Numbered from the stretch's first letter, positions 1 to 11,939 are shown. The stretch is 64,000 nt of DNA from Lentisphaerae bacterium WC36 (GCA_020683205.1 CP085689.1:2098230-2162229); one strand, 5' to 3'. Numbers and translations: made by a program. The notes: generated by a model not told the origin, from the letters alone.

Positions 1-5
1 CTTAT

Positions 6-3000
6 TTATTCGTTCACACCCAAAAGATTAGCAATTTGTTCAATTACATTTGTATCTGGATTCATACTCCAAACTCCAGTATTTAGCTGTTGATCAATAC
101 CTCTTACATATAAATATAACACGCCACCAAACTGTTTTTCAAAATTAAAGTTTGCAATTTTATTGCTTAAAAAAGCTTTGAGAGCAACCGTGTAAATTGC
201 TGCTTGCAAATAATAATTTTTTTCAAACATATCTTTCTTTATTGCATCAATATTATAATTTTCGTTAAAATCTCCTAAATAGCTACTTTTCCAGTCAATA
301 ATAAAAAATTTATCATCATGCTCAAAAATTAGATCAATTTTTCCATTCATGAATCCACGCAATTGTTCTTTACGATTTTCTAATTGATCTTCAAAATTAC
401 TAGTTGAATCACTTACATCAAACGCTTTGCGACTTAAACTCAGCAAATTTTCAGCATTAAAACTTTTAGGAGTTTTAAAGAAAAATGGCATTTCACAAAC
501 CATTGCTTCACTATGCAAATTTTCTAAAACTATTGAATTATCTTTTTTTAAGCTATTATTCAAGATGTACATTCTACTACTAACGGTATTTTTAAACATT
601 TTGACCAATTGTAACAGCCGTAATTCCAACTCTTTTTGATAACTTTCTTCTTGAGTAGCAACATCATACTTCAAGCGCCCATATTTCTTTAACAACATAT
701 GAATAAACTTGCCCACATGGCTTTCACTATTAATTTTTAAATTATCAATATTTTGCTCTTTAAAATAATCAAAGTCTAATTTTTCAAACAAATCATGAAT
801 ACAATCTCCAGAAAATGTCCCTTTTGGGAAATCGCCTAAAATTGATGGCGTCAATTTATCATTAACACCATGCTCTTCATTAATTCCTCTTAAATTTCTA
901 TCTACAATGTTATCGTTTTCATTATTAAGCTTGTCATCATCATTGACATCTCCACTTTCAACGTTTTCAGTTAAATGTGGTAAATTACTGTTTAAATTAC
1001 TAAAACTTAAAACTCTGAAATCTTTCGCAATTTTACCACTAAATTCTATAAAATGATATTCATCAACTTTATTCTTTTCAAAAAAGTCATTCTGTTCTGA
1101 AGGTTTAAAGTCCAAACTTAAATCTTTTTCGTCAACAGTAATAAATTCGATATTTTGATGGTCCTGCCACTGTTCACGCCGGTCAGTTTGATATTTAAAC
1201 TTTTTATCAATTTCATCAATTAATGTTGCGCTATTATTACTTTCTAAACATAACTGCAAATTTTTCAAGGTTGGACTATTGAAAAATTCGTGTAATCTAT
1301 TTTTATTAAAATTATAATACAAATAATCCATTGGAGAATTAAATGACATTGCCCTCGTTTTATTGTATTGTTTATCTGCCCATACCAAATAACAGCCATA
1401 TTTTGCTCTAGTCACAGCAACATAAAACAATCGTAATTCATCAGCTAAACGCTCGAACTTATAGTAATTCTTAGCTTCAGACAACTCATTATTAGTCAAT
1501 GAAATATGTTGCTGATTATTTGCATCATGATAAATAATTGCCTTTTCTTTACTTGCTTGCTGATTATTTGAGGAATCCCCCCAAACAAATGGGCAAAAAA
1601 CGATTCCAAACTGTAATCCTTTACTTTTGTGCATTGTTAGAATTTGCACTGCTTGTGAATCACTTTCTAAACGCAGTTCATATTCAGCATTAGCTTCTGG
1701 ATTGCGCACAAAATTTGCCAAATGATTTAATAACGCAACAGGTTGCAGATTATGCTTTTTTTCTTCCTGATGTAAAATTTCAACTAAATGGTTAAAATTC
1801 GTCATTTTGCGATTTCCATTTTCGCTGTTTAGTAAATTCATTTTTAAATTATTTTTTTCTAATTTATACAACAGCGAATTTTTCTCAGTAATTAATTCAT
1901 CAAATTGTGTTCCTAAGATTGAACTAATGTGTAAATTTTTTAATGAATTAATCATTTTTATAAATGAAAAATTTTGCCAAATATTTCGATAATAGATTAA
2001 AACTTCAATGATTCCTTCATAAATTTTAGCAAATTTTTCATCATAGTTTAATTGATAAATATCACTAAAATCAAAATTAAAATATGATAAAGACAATGCA
2101 CTCATTACTGCTCGACTATTTTGTGGATTCAAAATTGCTGTTAATAATTTTAATAATTCTCTTGCTTCATCACCTACAAAAATATTGTCATTTCCCTGTT
2201 TTACACTAGCAATATTATATTTCAATAACCTTTGACTAATCATTTCTGCTTCATTGGCGTTTCGCACCAAAACTGCAATATCTGCCGGTACAATTTTTCT
2301 ACCGTTAATATGTGCTAAAGGTAACTTAGAAATTGAATCAATTTGATTTGCTTTCTGCAAAATTTCCGCAATTTTTTTCGCAGTAACCTGACATGAAAAA
2401 TTTCTATAATTGTCTTTATTGAATTTAAAATTCACACAATCTGCTGGCTGAAAAATTTTCAATGGTTGTTGCATAATATTTTCATTGTCAATAACCACTT
2501 CATCGCTAACTTTACCTGCGGTAGCATCGACAAAATCTATATTATCAATAGCAAACGGCAGCTCTTTTTCAAATAAACAATTTATGGCATTTAAAAGGTT
2601 TTGTGAAGTTCTAAAATTTTTGACTAAAGTCGTCTTTTGATCTTCATCTAAATTTTTAGCAACTCTTAAATATGTAAAAATATCTGCGCCCCTAAAGCCA
2701 TAAATAGCCTGTTTTGGGTCTCCAACCATAATTAATAAATTTTGAGGATTATCAAAAATTTTAGCAAAAATTTGGTATTGGATGCTATCAGTATCCTGAA
2801 ATTCATCAATCAATGCCATTGTATATTTTTTACGAATATTATCAACTAATTTTTGACTATTTTCTAATGCGTTATGTAGCTTTTGTAGCAATTCATTATA
2901 AGTAATTATTGGTCGAGAATTAATTTCGTCCTGATATTTTTCCAAAAAATAATTTGCAAAATACCTGATAAAATAATCTGCTAATTTATCTACTTCATCT

Positions 3001-4109
3001 GGAATACTAACGCACAAATCAAAAAATTGGCGTGCGTGCATATTGGGTTGCCAACATTTTTGCTTTGCCTTCAATAACTTTTTAAATATAAATTTTTCAC
3101 TAAAATACCCTAACTGGCATAAAATTCCACTTAGGTTATTATTGCTTAAATTGGTTCGCAAAGTTGCTAAATTATTAGGAAAATCCTCAGCAAATTTTTT
3201 GTAACAATCATGTAACTCAAAATCGCAATGATGATAAAAATCTGTTGAAATTTCACTAAAAATTTTAACTAGTAATTCTATTTTATTATTTATCGATTGC
3301 TGAATAATATCAATATTTTTCTTGAGATTATCAAAATCACCATTATCAGAAAAGTCACGAATCGCGTGCTGGTCGAAAGTTTTTGCGACACTGCTAAAAT
3401 ATTCATAATTTAATTTTTTTATATCACAGACAACATTTAATAATGTGCTATCTTGGGAATATAAATTATCACGGAAAAACTGATATACAATTCTTTCAAT
3501 AATTTCTGCACTATCAACCAACTCACTATTAAATAACTGATTACTATCAACTGAAAATTCCTTTAACATTTTTTGGCAAAAACTATGAATAGTACAAATT
3601 GATGCTTCATCAAACGTATACAACGCATGATTTAAACGATTTAATAAAACATTTTTTCTTTCAATATTATACTGCTTTAAATCTTTGTTATAAGAGTAAC
3701 CAAATTCAATAAAATTTAAGATAAACTGCTCCAAAGAATTACAATATAACTGCTCTTGATTTTGTTTAATATGCTGATAATTGTCATCAATACCCAGTAC
3801 GAAATTCAATGCATTTTGAATATTTTCTCGAATCCTAGCACACAACTCTGCGGTTGCCAAATCAGTAAATGTTACAATTAAAACTTCACTAATAACAACT
3901 TCCTTACTGCTTGTTTGTTGACTATTTTTGTTATTATGATGACTACTTTTAATACCTTCAATAATTAGTTTTAAGACGATATTTTCAATATTAAATGTTT
4001 TTCCAGTTCCCGCACTTGCTTCGATTAAGAGTTTATCACCCAAACAAAAATCATGACTCAAAAAATCAAATTCATTAATTAATTGATGACTATTTTTTAA
4101 ATTATTCAT
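6..4109 (-). CDS. recB: RecB subunit of the RecBCD helicase-nuclease
   Basis: UvrD-type (SF1A) helicase with a C-terminal nuclease, 1367 aa; E. coli RecB is about 1180. The Walker A motif EASAGTGKT lies near residues 30-38. Motif II is LIDEFQDTD, followed by VGDPKQAIYGFRGAD, and the late helicase motifs LTMHKSKGLQF and RLFYVAVTRAK are present. Near the C-terminus, GKIDLIFEHDDKFFIIDWKSS followed by YLQAAIYT is the PD-(D/E)XK nuclease core typical of RecB. The family loads on double-strand ends, unwinds and degrades DNA, and loads RecA. The start overlaps the recC stop by 8 bases, which suggests translational coupling. recD is not in the window; it could lie just beyond the left edge, because this gene ends 6 bases from it. 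Low-complexity Asn/Asp-rich stretches account for the extra length. Confidence 0.95.
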   Translation of the reverse strand: MNNLKNSHQLINEFDFLSHDFCLGDKLLIEASAGTGKTFNIENIVLKLIIEGIKSSHHNNKNSQQTSSKEVVISEVLIVTFTDLATAELCARIRENIQNALNFVLGIDDNYQHIKQNQEQLYCNSLEQFILNFIEFGYSYNKDLKQYNIERKNVLLNRLNHALYTFDEASICTIHSFCQKMLKEFSVDSNQLFNSELVDSAEIIERIVYQFFRDNLYSQDSTLLNVVCDIKKLNYEYFSSVAKTFDQHAIRDFSDNGDFDNLKKNIDIIQQSINNKIELLVKIFSEISTDFYHHCDFELHDCYKKFAEDFPNNLATLRTNLSNNNLSGILCQLGYFSEKFIFKKLLKAKQKCWQPNMHARQFFDLCVSIPDEVDKLADYFIRYFANYFLEKYQDEINSRPIITYNELLQKLHNALENSQKLVDNIRKKYTMALIDEFQDTDSIQYQIFAKIFDNPQNLLIMVGDPKQAIYGFRGADIFTYLRVAKNLDEDQKTTLVKNFRTSQNLLNAINCLFEKELPFAIDNIDFVDATAGKVSDEVVIDNENIMQQPLKIFQPADCVNFKFNKDNYRNFSCQVTAKKIAEILQKANQIDSISKLPLAHINGRKIVPADIAVLVRNANEAEMISQRLLKYNIASVKQGNDNIFVGDEARELLKLLTAILNPQNSRAVMSALSLSYFNFDFSDIYQLNYDEKFAKIYEGIIEVLIYYRNIWQNFSFIKMINSLKNLHISSILGTQFDELITEKNSLLYKLEKNNLKMNLLNSENGNRKMTNFNHLVEILHQEEKKHNLQPVALLNHLANFVRNPEANAEYELRLESDSQAVQILTMHKSKGLQFGIVFCPFVWGDSSNNQQASKEKAIIYHDANNQQHISLTNNELSEAKNYYKFERLADELRLFYVAVTRAKYGCYLVWADKQYNKTRAMSFNSPMDYLYYNFNKNRLHEFFNSPTLKNLQLCLESNNSATLIDEIDKKFKYQTDRREQWQDHQNIEFITVDEKDLSLDFKPSEQNDFFEKNKVDEYHFIEFSGKIAKDFRVLSFSNLNSNLPHLTENVESGDVNDDDKLNNENDNIVDRNLRGINEEHGVNDKLTPSILGDFPKGTFSGDCIHDLFEKLDFDYFKEQNIDNLKINSESHVGKFIHMLLKKYGRLKYDVATQEESYQKELELRLLQLVKMFKNTVSSRMYILNNSLKKDNSIVLENLHSEAMVCEMPFFFKTPKSFNAENLLSLSRKAFDVSDSTSNFEDQLENRKEQLRGFMNGKIDLIFEHDDKFFIIDWKSSYLGDFNENYNIDAIKKDMFEKNYYLQAAIYTVALKAFLSNKIANFNFEKQFGGVLYLYVRGIDQQLNTGVWSMNPDTNVIEQIANLLGVNE

Positions 4110-7100
4110 GAAATCCCCTTACAGTTGAAGCTCTAAAATTCTCAAATTGAGACTGTGCATCCGCTAATTTATCAAGATTATTAAATTTTTGTTCAAACAA
4201 CTCATTAAAAATATTTTTTAATAAATAAAATTCATCCGCATAAGGACTCTGAACTTCAAATTCATTCCCAAAACAACGACAAACAAAATCATCATCACCA
4301 TCACCAAAATTATAATTATGCTCTGAAGCCACCCTCCAAATAGCTGCGGTATTAGTTAAAAAATCCCTTTTATTATCAAGCTCAGCATTACTCACAAATG
4401 AATTGACGAAAAATGGCAACGGATAACCTTCACGCAAGTTATAAATATTAATTAAAGTTGCTATGCGAGCAAAGATCTGTTCATTAGTAATAGCAAATGT
4501 ATAATCAAGCGCTTTATCATTGCCAAAAACAAATGTTTTTGTCTGAATTATTTTACCATTGTGATCAATATTTTTATTAAAATTTAGCAATTTAAAACTA
4601 TAACAAAAATTAACTGCTAACGCCCATAATTTAAAACCAAATTCTTGTGAATTATAAATTTTTGAAGGCTGTAAAAAAAGATAATCAATAACCTTATTAT
4701 CCTCAGTTAAATAAAATTTATCAAAATCAAATTCTAACTCAAGATTAAATTCTTCAAAATAAAATTTTGCTGATTGCTCCAATGAAACTTCCTGTGAATA
4801 TTCATTAACGAAGTTGCAAAAATTGTCGTCGTATCTATTTAATTCTTGAAAAAATTGGAATTTTCCTAGCTCACCTGGTGCAATCATTCCTTTCAGAAAA
4901 TAATTTTGATATAGCACATCACCAACCATCTTTTTATTATTAAAAAAACTTTTTGCAGAAGCAGGAAATTCACTAATTAAATCATAAAAAATTTGTTTTG
5001 TGCAATTTCTTTGCATTGTTAAATTTTCAAAATTTTTCAGCTCTTCATTTTTAAAATGTCGCAAATCTAAATTTAGAATATTCCGCATATAGTAACGACT
5101 TGGATTAACAAAAAAATCAACTATTTCGGAAAATTTCACTTTTTCAATTTCATTCTTGACTCCTTCGTCATTAATGATTTTAACATGCTCCTTTTTAGCT
5201 ATTAATTTTTGAAGTTTAATTAATTGTTCACTACTTTTGCCTGTTGTAATATCAAACGGTGAAGTGGATTTCGTCATAAAGACTACTTTCATCGCCTCAA
5301 AATCACTCCGTGAATAATTATATAAAAATGGTCTATTATTTTTTGTAAAATACTCTTTACTATAACTATTTAGCGGTTGAATAACCCTGATATTTTCACT
5401 AATTTTTTGCGCTTGTTCTTCTTCATAAACAAAATGATCATCCACATAATTTAACAACTCTTCGACCACGCTACTTGCGACCAATGGTGAATTATCCTTA
5501 ATACTTTGCCCTACATAACTTAAATATAATTTATCTTGAGCGCTGAGCACTGTTTCGAGGAAAAAGTAACGATCATCATCTTTAGCATTACGATCACCAA
5601 AACGTCTTTTAACAGTCATCAAGTTAAAATCTGTATCAAAATTTTTCCGTGGAAAATTCTTTTCACTTAACCCTAATAAACAAACCACTTTCGCAGGAAT
5701 ACTGCGCATGGGTTGTGCTTTACAAAAAGTGATTCCGCCATGTAAAAAATTTCCACTATTGATGCTTAAATTAAAATTATTTTTAAGTAATTCTTTAAAC
5801 GAAGCAATATCAAACCTGTGCTTTAAAGTTTTTACACTATACTCATTATTTTCTAATAACGAAAACTCCGCTTGAGTTTGAATATTATTAATTGCACCAT
5901 GTAGAAGTTTAGCACTGTCAGCATTATGAGCAAAAAATTTATCAATAATTTTCTTTGCTAATTCAAAATATGATTGCAATGTATTTTCATTTGCTGTTGT
6001 AACATCTTTAAGCTGATTATCAAGATTAGCAATAGTCTTAATAAAATCATAAAGTTTACCGATTAATAATGAATTGTTCCCTTCAACATATTCATATGGA
6101 GTAGTCTGTAAATTTTTTGTGCCATAGATTTTTTCAGCCAAAGAAAATTGAATTTTTTCACATTCAAGTTCAAAATCATCAGCATCAAATAAACTGTTAC
6201 TAAGCATTGCATAGCCACTAACCATTCTATTTAAGCCACATTGCCATGAATTAATATTAATTATATCGCTATTCACATTAGATTCATACCCATAATTTAT
6301 CGCGCTATTTTCAATTAATTCATTAAGTGTATCAAGTTCAATGCTGTCAATATTATAGTACTCTAAAATAACCCTACTATTGATAATTTCTGAAATATCG
6401 GCTACATTAAAATCGCTTTCAAACAAATTCAAAATTTTAAAAAACACTGCTACTTCAGGTGAATTAAGCGCATTACTACAGTCAGCAATAGTGCTATACA
6501 TCCACTGTGTGTCCCTAAAGTCATCAGTCTTAAACACTGCTTCAATATATGGCGAATATTTTTCAATATCTGGAATCATGACCAAAACATCGTAAACTTT
6601 AATATCCTCATTATGCTCAAAAAGATGCAATAAATAATTTTTTAGTACCTCAAGTTCTCTTAAAGGGCTATGACAGCTATTAACAATAATTGAGTCATCG
6701 GTACACTTTATTCGTGCATCAGCTGAATTTTTATTTGTTGACTGCATCGTCTTAATATCAGCTTGAACTTTATTTAATAATGTTTCGCGCTTAAAGTGAT
6801 AATCACAAAATTCGTCACCATAAACAGCCTCATCAAGAGAAAAGTGCTGCACTCCCTCAATATTTTGCAAAAGATGAAAAAACTCTCGTCCCTGCTTACC
6901 CCATGCCCCCAATAAATTATTTTCAAAAGCAAAATCAAGTTGCAAAAAATCCATTTCAAGCTCAGCGATTTCTTTACAACGTCCCAACGCATTTGTTTTA
7001 CTCAACTGCTTATAATAATCTTTCAACGACTGGCTGTAACTCCAATCTTCAACACACGGATTTAAGTAGAAAAAATTCACTTCAATTAAATATGACAATA

Positions 7101-7914
7101 CATTGAAAATATCTAAAAATGCTGGCGGTAACGAAGAAAAACCAAATAAAAATATTCTCTTAAGTTTTTTAAGCTCTTCCACATTTAATTCTAAAGCGCT
7201 AAAAAGATCGTCACCCGTGCTTTTTGGTTGATAAAGATTATAAAAGTTATGATTTACTTTATCACCAACTTGCTGCATGAATTCAAAATATAAAGCAGCA
7301 AAATGATAATCGGTTGCCCCTTCTGAAATTCTATTCCATAATATCTTTTGCCAATGACTAGATTTATCATACGCCAACGGATTCTCACCATTATCCCAAG
7401 CGACAATAACTTCAGGACGAAACACCAAGTAACGGTCAAAATGCTCGGCAATTGCTGTCGCTAATTGAAAATAGCGCAACTGCAAATTTACTTGACCTTC
7501 TGCCAGATAATTTTTAAATGTAGCAAATTCATTTAATTTTAGGCAATCCTTTAATTCTAAAAAAATTCGCCAAGCCATTTTCTCTGGCGAAAAATAATTT
7601 CTATATTGATAAAAATTATGATTTCTAAAAAGTTTTGCAAAAATTTCATTATTAATAAATGAAGTTGGAAATGGGTAAAAAACATTACCAGTCGCACCAT
7701 TTTCATTTGCTAATGAAATGTTGAGGAATTTTTCAAGACCTCGACTTTGCACTAAAACCTTCTCGGATTGAAAAATTTTTTTATATTTATAGAGTGTAGT
7801 GGCATTGTTATTTTTTACATCACTATTAATAACTTCTGCTAATTTTCGAGCCAAAAGTTTTAAATCACTTGATGAATATAGATGAAATTCTTGTTTAAAA
7901 TGCGCTTCAGTCAT
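4102..7914 (-). CDS. recC: RecC subunit of the RecBCD helicase-nuclease
   Basis: A 1270-aa protein (E. coli RecC about 1120) with the RecC hallmark GGITFCKAQPMRSIPAKVV followed by CLLGLSEKNFPR, around residues 725-765, and the N-terminal helicase-like segment with LFGFSSLPPAFLDIF. In the family, RecC is an inactivated helicase/nuclease that holds RecB and RecD together and recognises Chi. The C-terminal part matches the dead-nuclease domain in position and length. It is first in a recC-recB transcript and overlaps recB by 8 bases. The gap to mreB upstream is about 160 bases and shows no clear terminator, so co-transcription with mreB cannot be excluded. Confidence 0.93.
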   Translation of the reverse strand: MTEAHFKQEFHLYSSSDLKLLARKLAEVINSDVKNNNATTLYKYKKIFQSEKVLVQSRGLEKFLNISLANENGATGNVFYPFPTSFINNEIFAKLFRNHNFYQYRNYFSPEKMAWRIFLELKDCLKLNEFATFKNYLAEGQVNLQLRYFQLATAIAEHFDRYLVFRPEVIVAWDNGENPLAYDKSSHWQKILWNRISEGATDYHFAALYFEFMQQVGDKVNHNFYNLYQPKSTGDDLFSALELNVEELKKLKRIFLFGFSSLPPAFLDIFNVLSYLIEVNFFYLNPCVEDWSYSQSLKDYYKQLSKTNALGRCKEIAELEMDFLQLDFAFENNLLGAWGKQGREFFHLLQNIEGVQHFSLDEAVYGDEFCDYHFKRETLLNKVQADIKTMQSTNKNSADARIKCTDDSIIVNSCHSPLRELEVLKNYLLHLFEHNEDIKVYDVLVMIPDIEKYSPYIEAVFKTDDFRDTQWMYSTIADCSNALNSPEVAVFFKILNLFESDFNVADISEIINSRVILEYYNIDSIELDTLNELIENSAINYGYESNVNSDIININSWQCGLNRMVSGYAMLSNSLFDADDFELECEKIQFSLAEKIYGTKNLQTTPYEYVEGNNSLLIGKLYDFIKTIANLDNQLKDVTTANENTLQSYFELAKKIIDKFFAHNADSAKLLHGAINNIQTQAEFSLLENNEYSVKTLKHRFDIASFKELLKNNFNLSINSGNFLHGGITFCKAQPMRSIPAKVVCLLGLSEKNFPRKNFDTDFNLMTVKRRFGDRNAKDDDRYFFLETVLSAQDKLYLSYVGQSIKDNSPLVASSVVEELLNYVDDHFVYEEEQAQKISENIRVIQPLNSYSKEYFTKNNRPFLYNYSRSDFEAMKVVFMTKSTSPFDITTGKSSEQLIKLQKLIAKKEHVKIINDEGVKNEIEKVKFSEIVDFFVNPSRYYMRNILNLDLRHFKNEELKNFENLTMQRNCTKQIFYDLISEFPASAKSFFNNKKMVGDVLYQNYFLKGMIAPGELGKFQFFQELNRYDDNFCNFVNEYSQEVSLEQSAKFYFEEFNLELEFDFDKFYLTEDNKVIDYLFLQPSKIYNSQEFGFKLWALAVNFCYSFKLLNFNKNIDHNGKIIQTKTFVFGNDKALDYTFAITNEQIFARIATLINIYNLREGYPLPFFVNSFVSNAELDNKRDFLTNTAAIWRVASEHNYNFGDGDDDFVCRCFGNEFEVQSPYADEFYLLKNIFNELFEQKFNNLDKLADAQSQFENFRASTVRGFHE

Positions 7915-8078
7915 ACTGTAATCACTTTTACTCCCCTAGCAAATTTTCAAAAAATTTTTTAATATCCTTTAAAGCAAACAGGGCACTTTCAAACAAATTT
8001 TTGAAAACACCCGTTCTTAATCGACACTAAACAATATCTAACTATTTACTGTTTAGAAAATTGATTTTTTTATATATT

Positions 8079-9378
<1,300 letters not shown>

Positions 9379-9558
9379 ATGGGCGAATTAATTTTCATTG
9401 CATTAATTATAATTGCATCAGTTGCTTTTTTAACATATAAATTTTATCAAATGTATAAAAGCGATGACCCTTGCAAAGGTTGCGGATGTTCAGGAAGCAA
9501 AAAAAGTTGTTCAAAAGATGATTGTCAGGAATTAGAAAAAAATGAAAAACAGAGGTAA
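9379..9558 (+). CDS. FeoB-associated Cys-rich membrane peptide
   Basis: A 59-aa peptide: one N-terminal membrane helix (LIFIALIIIASVAFLTYKFY) followed by a short cytosolic tail with CKGCGCSG and two further Cys. This arrangement is that of the small FeoB-associated Cys-rich membrane proteins that accompany ferrous iron transporters. ATAAGGACC lies 7-12 bases before the ATG and acts as ribosome binding site. Its last 17 bases overlap the FeoA-like gene in another frame, which indicates translational coupling. The peptides usually lie beside feoB; no feoB is seen here. Confidence 0.72.
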   Translation: MGELIFIALIIIASVAFLTYKFYQMYKSDDPCKGCGCSGSKKSCSKDDCQELEKNEKQR

Positions 9559-9898
9559 CAGATTTAGGGGCGGTTTCTTCAAAAATAGTTGCTGCGAAAA
9601 TAGCTTAACACAAGAAGCTTCAGGTTTAAACAATCATTGCCATATGCATCGAAACCGTAGTAAGCATAATATTAAAATTTTAAGTGATATGCCAACTGGT
9701 TTCACTGGAACGATTAATAATATAGCGCACAACAAGCGCGAAATTCTTCAAAAAATTCTAGCGCTGGGTTTAACGATTGGCTCACAGATTAAAGTTAAAA
9801 GCAATGCAACAAGCTGTTGTGGTAGTGTTGTTGTTGAAGTTAAAAACAGCAAAGTAGTGTTATGCAATTCTATAGCCCAAGCAATTGTTGTATCCTAA
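9542..9898 (+). CDS. feoA: FeoA-domain protein
   Basis: A 118-aa protein. Residues about 43-118 form a FeoA (SH3-like) domain: LSDMPTGFTGTINNI, then LQKILALGLTIGSQIKV, and the closing segment VVEVKNSKVVLCNSIAQAIVV. FeoA is a small cytosolic accessory factor of the FeoB ferrous iron transporter. The first 40 residues are an unusual Cys/His/Asn/Arg-rich extension (CCEN, NNHCHMHRNRSKH) that could bind metal. It overlaps the Cys-rich peptide gene upstream. FeoB itself does not follow; about 175 bases downstream a cytochrome c maturation operon begins. The 17-codon reading frame at 9921-9974 repeats a SCENS motif seen in this protein and may be a fragment or coincidence. Confidence 0.8.
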   Translation: MKNRGNRFRGGFFKNSCCENSLTQEASGLNNHCHMHRNRSKHNIKILSDMPTGFTGTINNIAHNKREILQKILALGLTIGSQIKVKSNATSCCGSVVVEVKNSKVVLCNSIAQAIVVS

Positions 9899-10074
9899 AT
9901 TAAAAATCTACCAAAAAAGTATGAATTACTTCTCAGATAATAGTTGCGAAAATAGTATTATGAATTTATATTAAAAGATATTTCACAGGATGTGTAACTT
10001 GTGAAGTATTTAGAGGTTATACGCTAAATATTAATAATTTAGTTAAAAAAGTTTTAAAAAAAGGAATTATAAAG

Positions 10075-11046
10075 ATGATTATTACACTAACAATTGCTAT
10101 AATTTTAGCATGCGTCACAATTTTACTGGTTGGTGGAATTCCTATTGAGGGAAAATTCGCTGAAGCAGTTTACCATTCACCAGTGTTAATTACATTAAGC
10201 TTACTAGTAGTTTTATTAATTATTATTGGTTCAATTGTATTTATTACGAAAAAGTATTCAAAGCGCTCCTTAGCATACAATATTAGTTTTTTACTAATGC
10301 ACTATGGTATTGCAATTGGATTAATTGGTGCAGCAGTTAGCTATTTTAAGGCCGAAAAAGTATCATTCGCAGCCTTTCTTGATAGTAGCTTAATGGTTAA
10401 GGATTTGCCTCCTCAATATACTGGATTAAACAAAATGTACAATTTACCATTTTTTATTAAAGCACAGAATTTCAGCGTTGAACATTACGCTCCAAAATAT
10501 TACACTCTTTGGGGCTATAATGAAAAAAGTACTCAGTTTGAAATAACTAAATCAGAAAAACACCCTGAGGGGAAATATTATATTAAAGATTTATCAAATA
10601 AAAAAACTGAAACATTTGGAAAGTTCAAAGAAATCCCTTTAACTAGATTAAAAAAAGGTGAAAATTCTTGGAAACACCGTATTTACCTTGATGATGACAA
10701 TGTTTTAGAAGCAAATAATACTCAAGCTAAAAAATTTCGTTGTGAAATAATGTTTGCTCCAAACGACGGCAAAACGGTCAACAATTACGGTGTTATTAAT
10801 AATTTAAATAAAACAATCACTAAAGAATTAATCATTAACCACCCTGCTTCATATGATGGTTGGCGAATATTTTTAATGGGTTATGACCGCCGTCAAGAAT
10901 ACGAAGAAAATGGTACTGTTAGATATGTTTCACTAACAGCACGTCGTGATCCAGGTAGAATTCCTGTACATATCGGCATTTGGGCATTGATTGTTGGAAC
11001 ATTCCTATGGGCATTTGCACCAAAACCAAAAAAGAAAATTGCATAA
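10075..11046 (+). CDS. resB: ResB-like cytochrome c biogenesis protein
   Basis: A 323-aa membrane protein with N-terminal helices (about residues 2-22 and 34-56), a third near 72-92, a large extracytoplasmic region, and a C-terminal helix (HIGIWALIVGTFLWAFAP). The pattern and the late segment YDGWRIFLMGYDRR match ResB/Ccs1. This family works with CcsA to deliver haem and reduced apocytochrome c in the System II pathway. AAAGGAATT lies just before the ATG. The next gene, ccsA, starts 14 bases after the stop, so they form an operon. The soluble loop is shorter than in many ResB proteins, so it may be a compact variant. Confidence 0.78.
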   Translation: MIITLTIAIILACVTILLVGGIPIEGKFAEAVYHSPVLITLSLLVVLLIIIGSIVFITKKYSKRSLAYNISFLLMHYGIAIGLIGAAVSYFKAEKVSFAAFLDSSLMVKDLPPQYTGLNKMYNLPFFIKAQNFSVEHYAPKYYTLWGYNEKSTQFEITKSEKHPEGKYYIKDLSNKKTETFGKFKEIPLTRLKKGENSWKHRIYLDDDNVLEANNTQAKKFRCEIMFAPNDGKTVNNYGVINNLNKTITKELIINHPASYDGWRIFLMGYDRRQEYEENGTVRYVSLTARRDPGRIPVHIGIWALIVGTFLWAFAPKPKKKIA

Positions 11047-11060
11047 AAAGGGTTAATATT

Positions 11061-11939
11061 ATGAATTTAGAAAATTTAGAAAGCATTATTAATTTATTAA
11101 AGTTTGTTGCATTAAGTTTTTTTGCTCTTAGTGCTTTATCTGGCATTTTTAGCTTAATTGCAAAATCAAAGCCAGTGCAAAAAATTGCTTATATAACAAT
11201 GTTCATGGCATGGTTAACATCAATTGCCGTGTTTATTTTAAACTGGGCTTACACTGGTCATCCACCATTTGGTAATATGTACCATGTACTAATGACTATG
11301 GGAATATTTATTCCGCCTTTATATTTAATTGTAGCAAAACGCGATGGTTACAAATTCACCCATTTTCTGTTTTCTTTGGTTGCAGTTTGCGCATTAATCG
11401 GAGCGATTATCATTAGTAAAAAAAGTTCAGCAGTCAATTGGCAGCAAATGCCGGCATTACAGTCAAAATGGTTTGTTCCTCACGTCTCTAGTTATGTAAT
11501 TTCATATGCTTTAATGGCAGTATCGTTTGTTTTAACCATTGGCGGAATATTTTGCAAAATGATGGTATCTATTCTTTACAAAGAAGAAGCTGTTGCATTT
11601 GAAAAAACTGAAAATCAATGTTTTAATGCGTCATATTCAATTGTGAAATTATCATACCCATTTATGACTTTTGGACTTTTTACTGGTGCGGTTTGGGCTG
11701 ACGAAATTTGGGGCGCATATTGGAGTTGGGATATTAAGGAGGTATGGTCTTTAATTACATGGAGTTTATATGCAATGTATTTGCATATGCGCTTTAATAG
11801 CAATTTTAAGCAATTTATTCACGGAGTTCAAATTTGTGCCTTTGCAGCATTAATTTGTACATTTATAATTGTCAATATTATGCCAAAAACAGGCAGTCGC
11901 CATACTTATTCACAAACAAGTTCTAGCCACCAGGATTAA
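11061..11939 (+). CDS. ccsA: CcsA/ResC haem-handling cytochrome c synthase subunit
   Basis: A multi-helix membrane protein of 292 aa from the ATG at 11061, which is preceded by AAAAGGG. A longer in-frame extension begins at 10980 inside resB and is unlikely to be used. The haem-binding WWD-type motif GAYWSWDIKEVWSLITW is plain near residue 215-231. His residues flank it: GHPPFGNMYH before, and YLHMRF and SRHTYS after. With ResB it forms System II, which exports haem and attaches it to CXXCH cytochromes outside the membrane. The presence of this pair implies c-type cytochromes in the organism. Confidence 0.92.
   Translation: MNLENLESIINLLKFVALSFFALSALSGIFSLIAKSKPVQKIAYITMFMAWLTSIAVFILNWAYTGHPPFGNMYHVLMTMGIFIPPLYLIVAKRDGYKFTHFLFSLVAVCALIGAIIISKKSSAVNWQQMPALQSKWFVPHVSSYVISYALMAVSFVLTIGGIFCKMMVSILYKEEAVAFEKTENQCFNASYSIVKLSYPFMTFGLFTGAVWADEIWGAYWSWDIKEVWSLITWSLYAMYLHMRFNSNFKQFIHGVQICAFAALICTFIIVNIMPKTGSRHTYSQTSSSHQD

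Noticed and set aside
427..639. Plus-strand frames within recB and recC (e.g. 427-639, 1807-1992, 6380-6595, 6903-7106)
   Set aside because: They lie antisense to strongly supported recBC coding sequence and have no ribosome binding sites.
10980..11060. Longer start for ccsA inside resB
   Set aside because: The ATG at 11061 has a ribosome binding site and gives the normal N-terminus; the extension would be an out-of-frame reading of the resB end.
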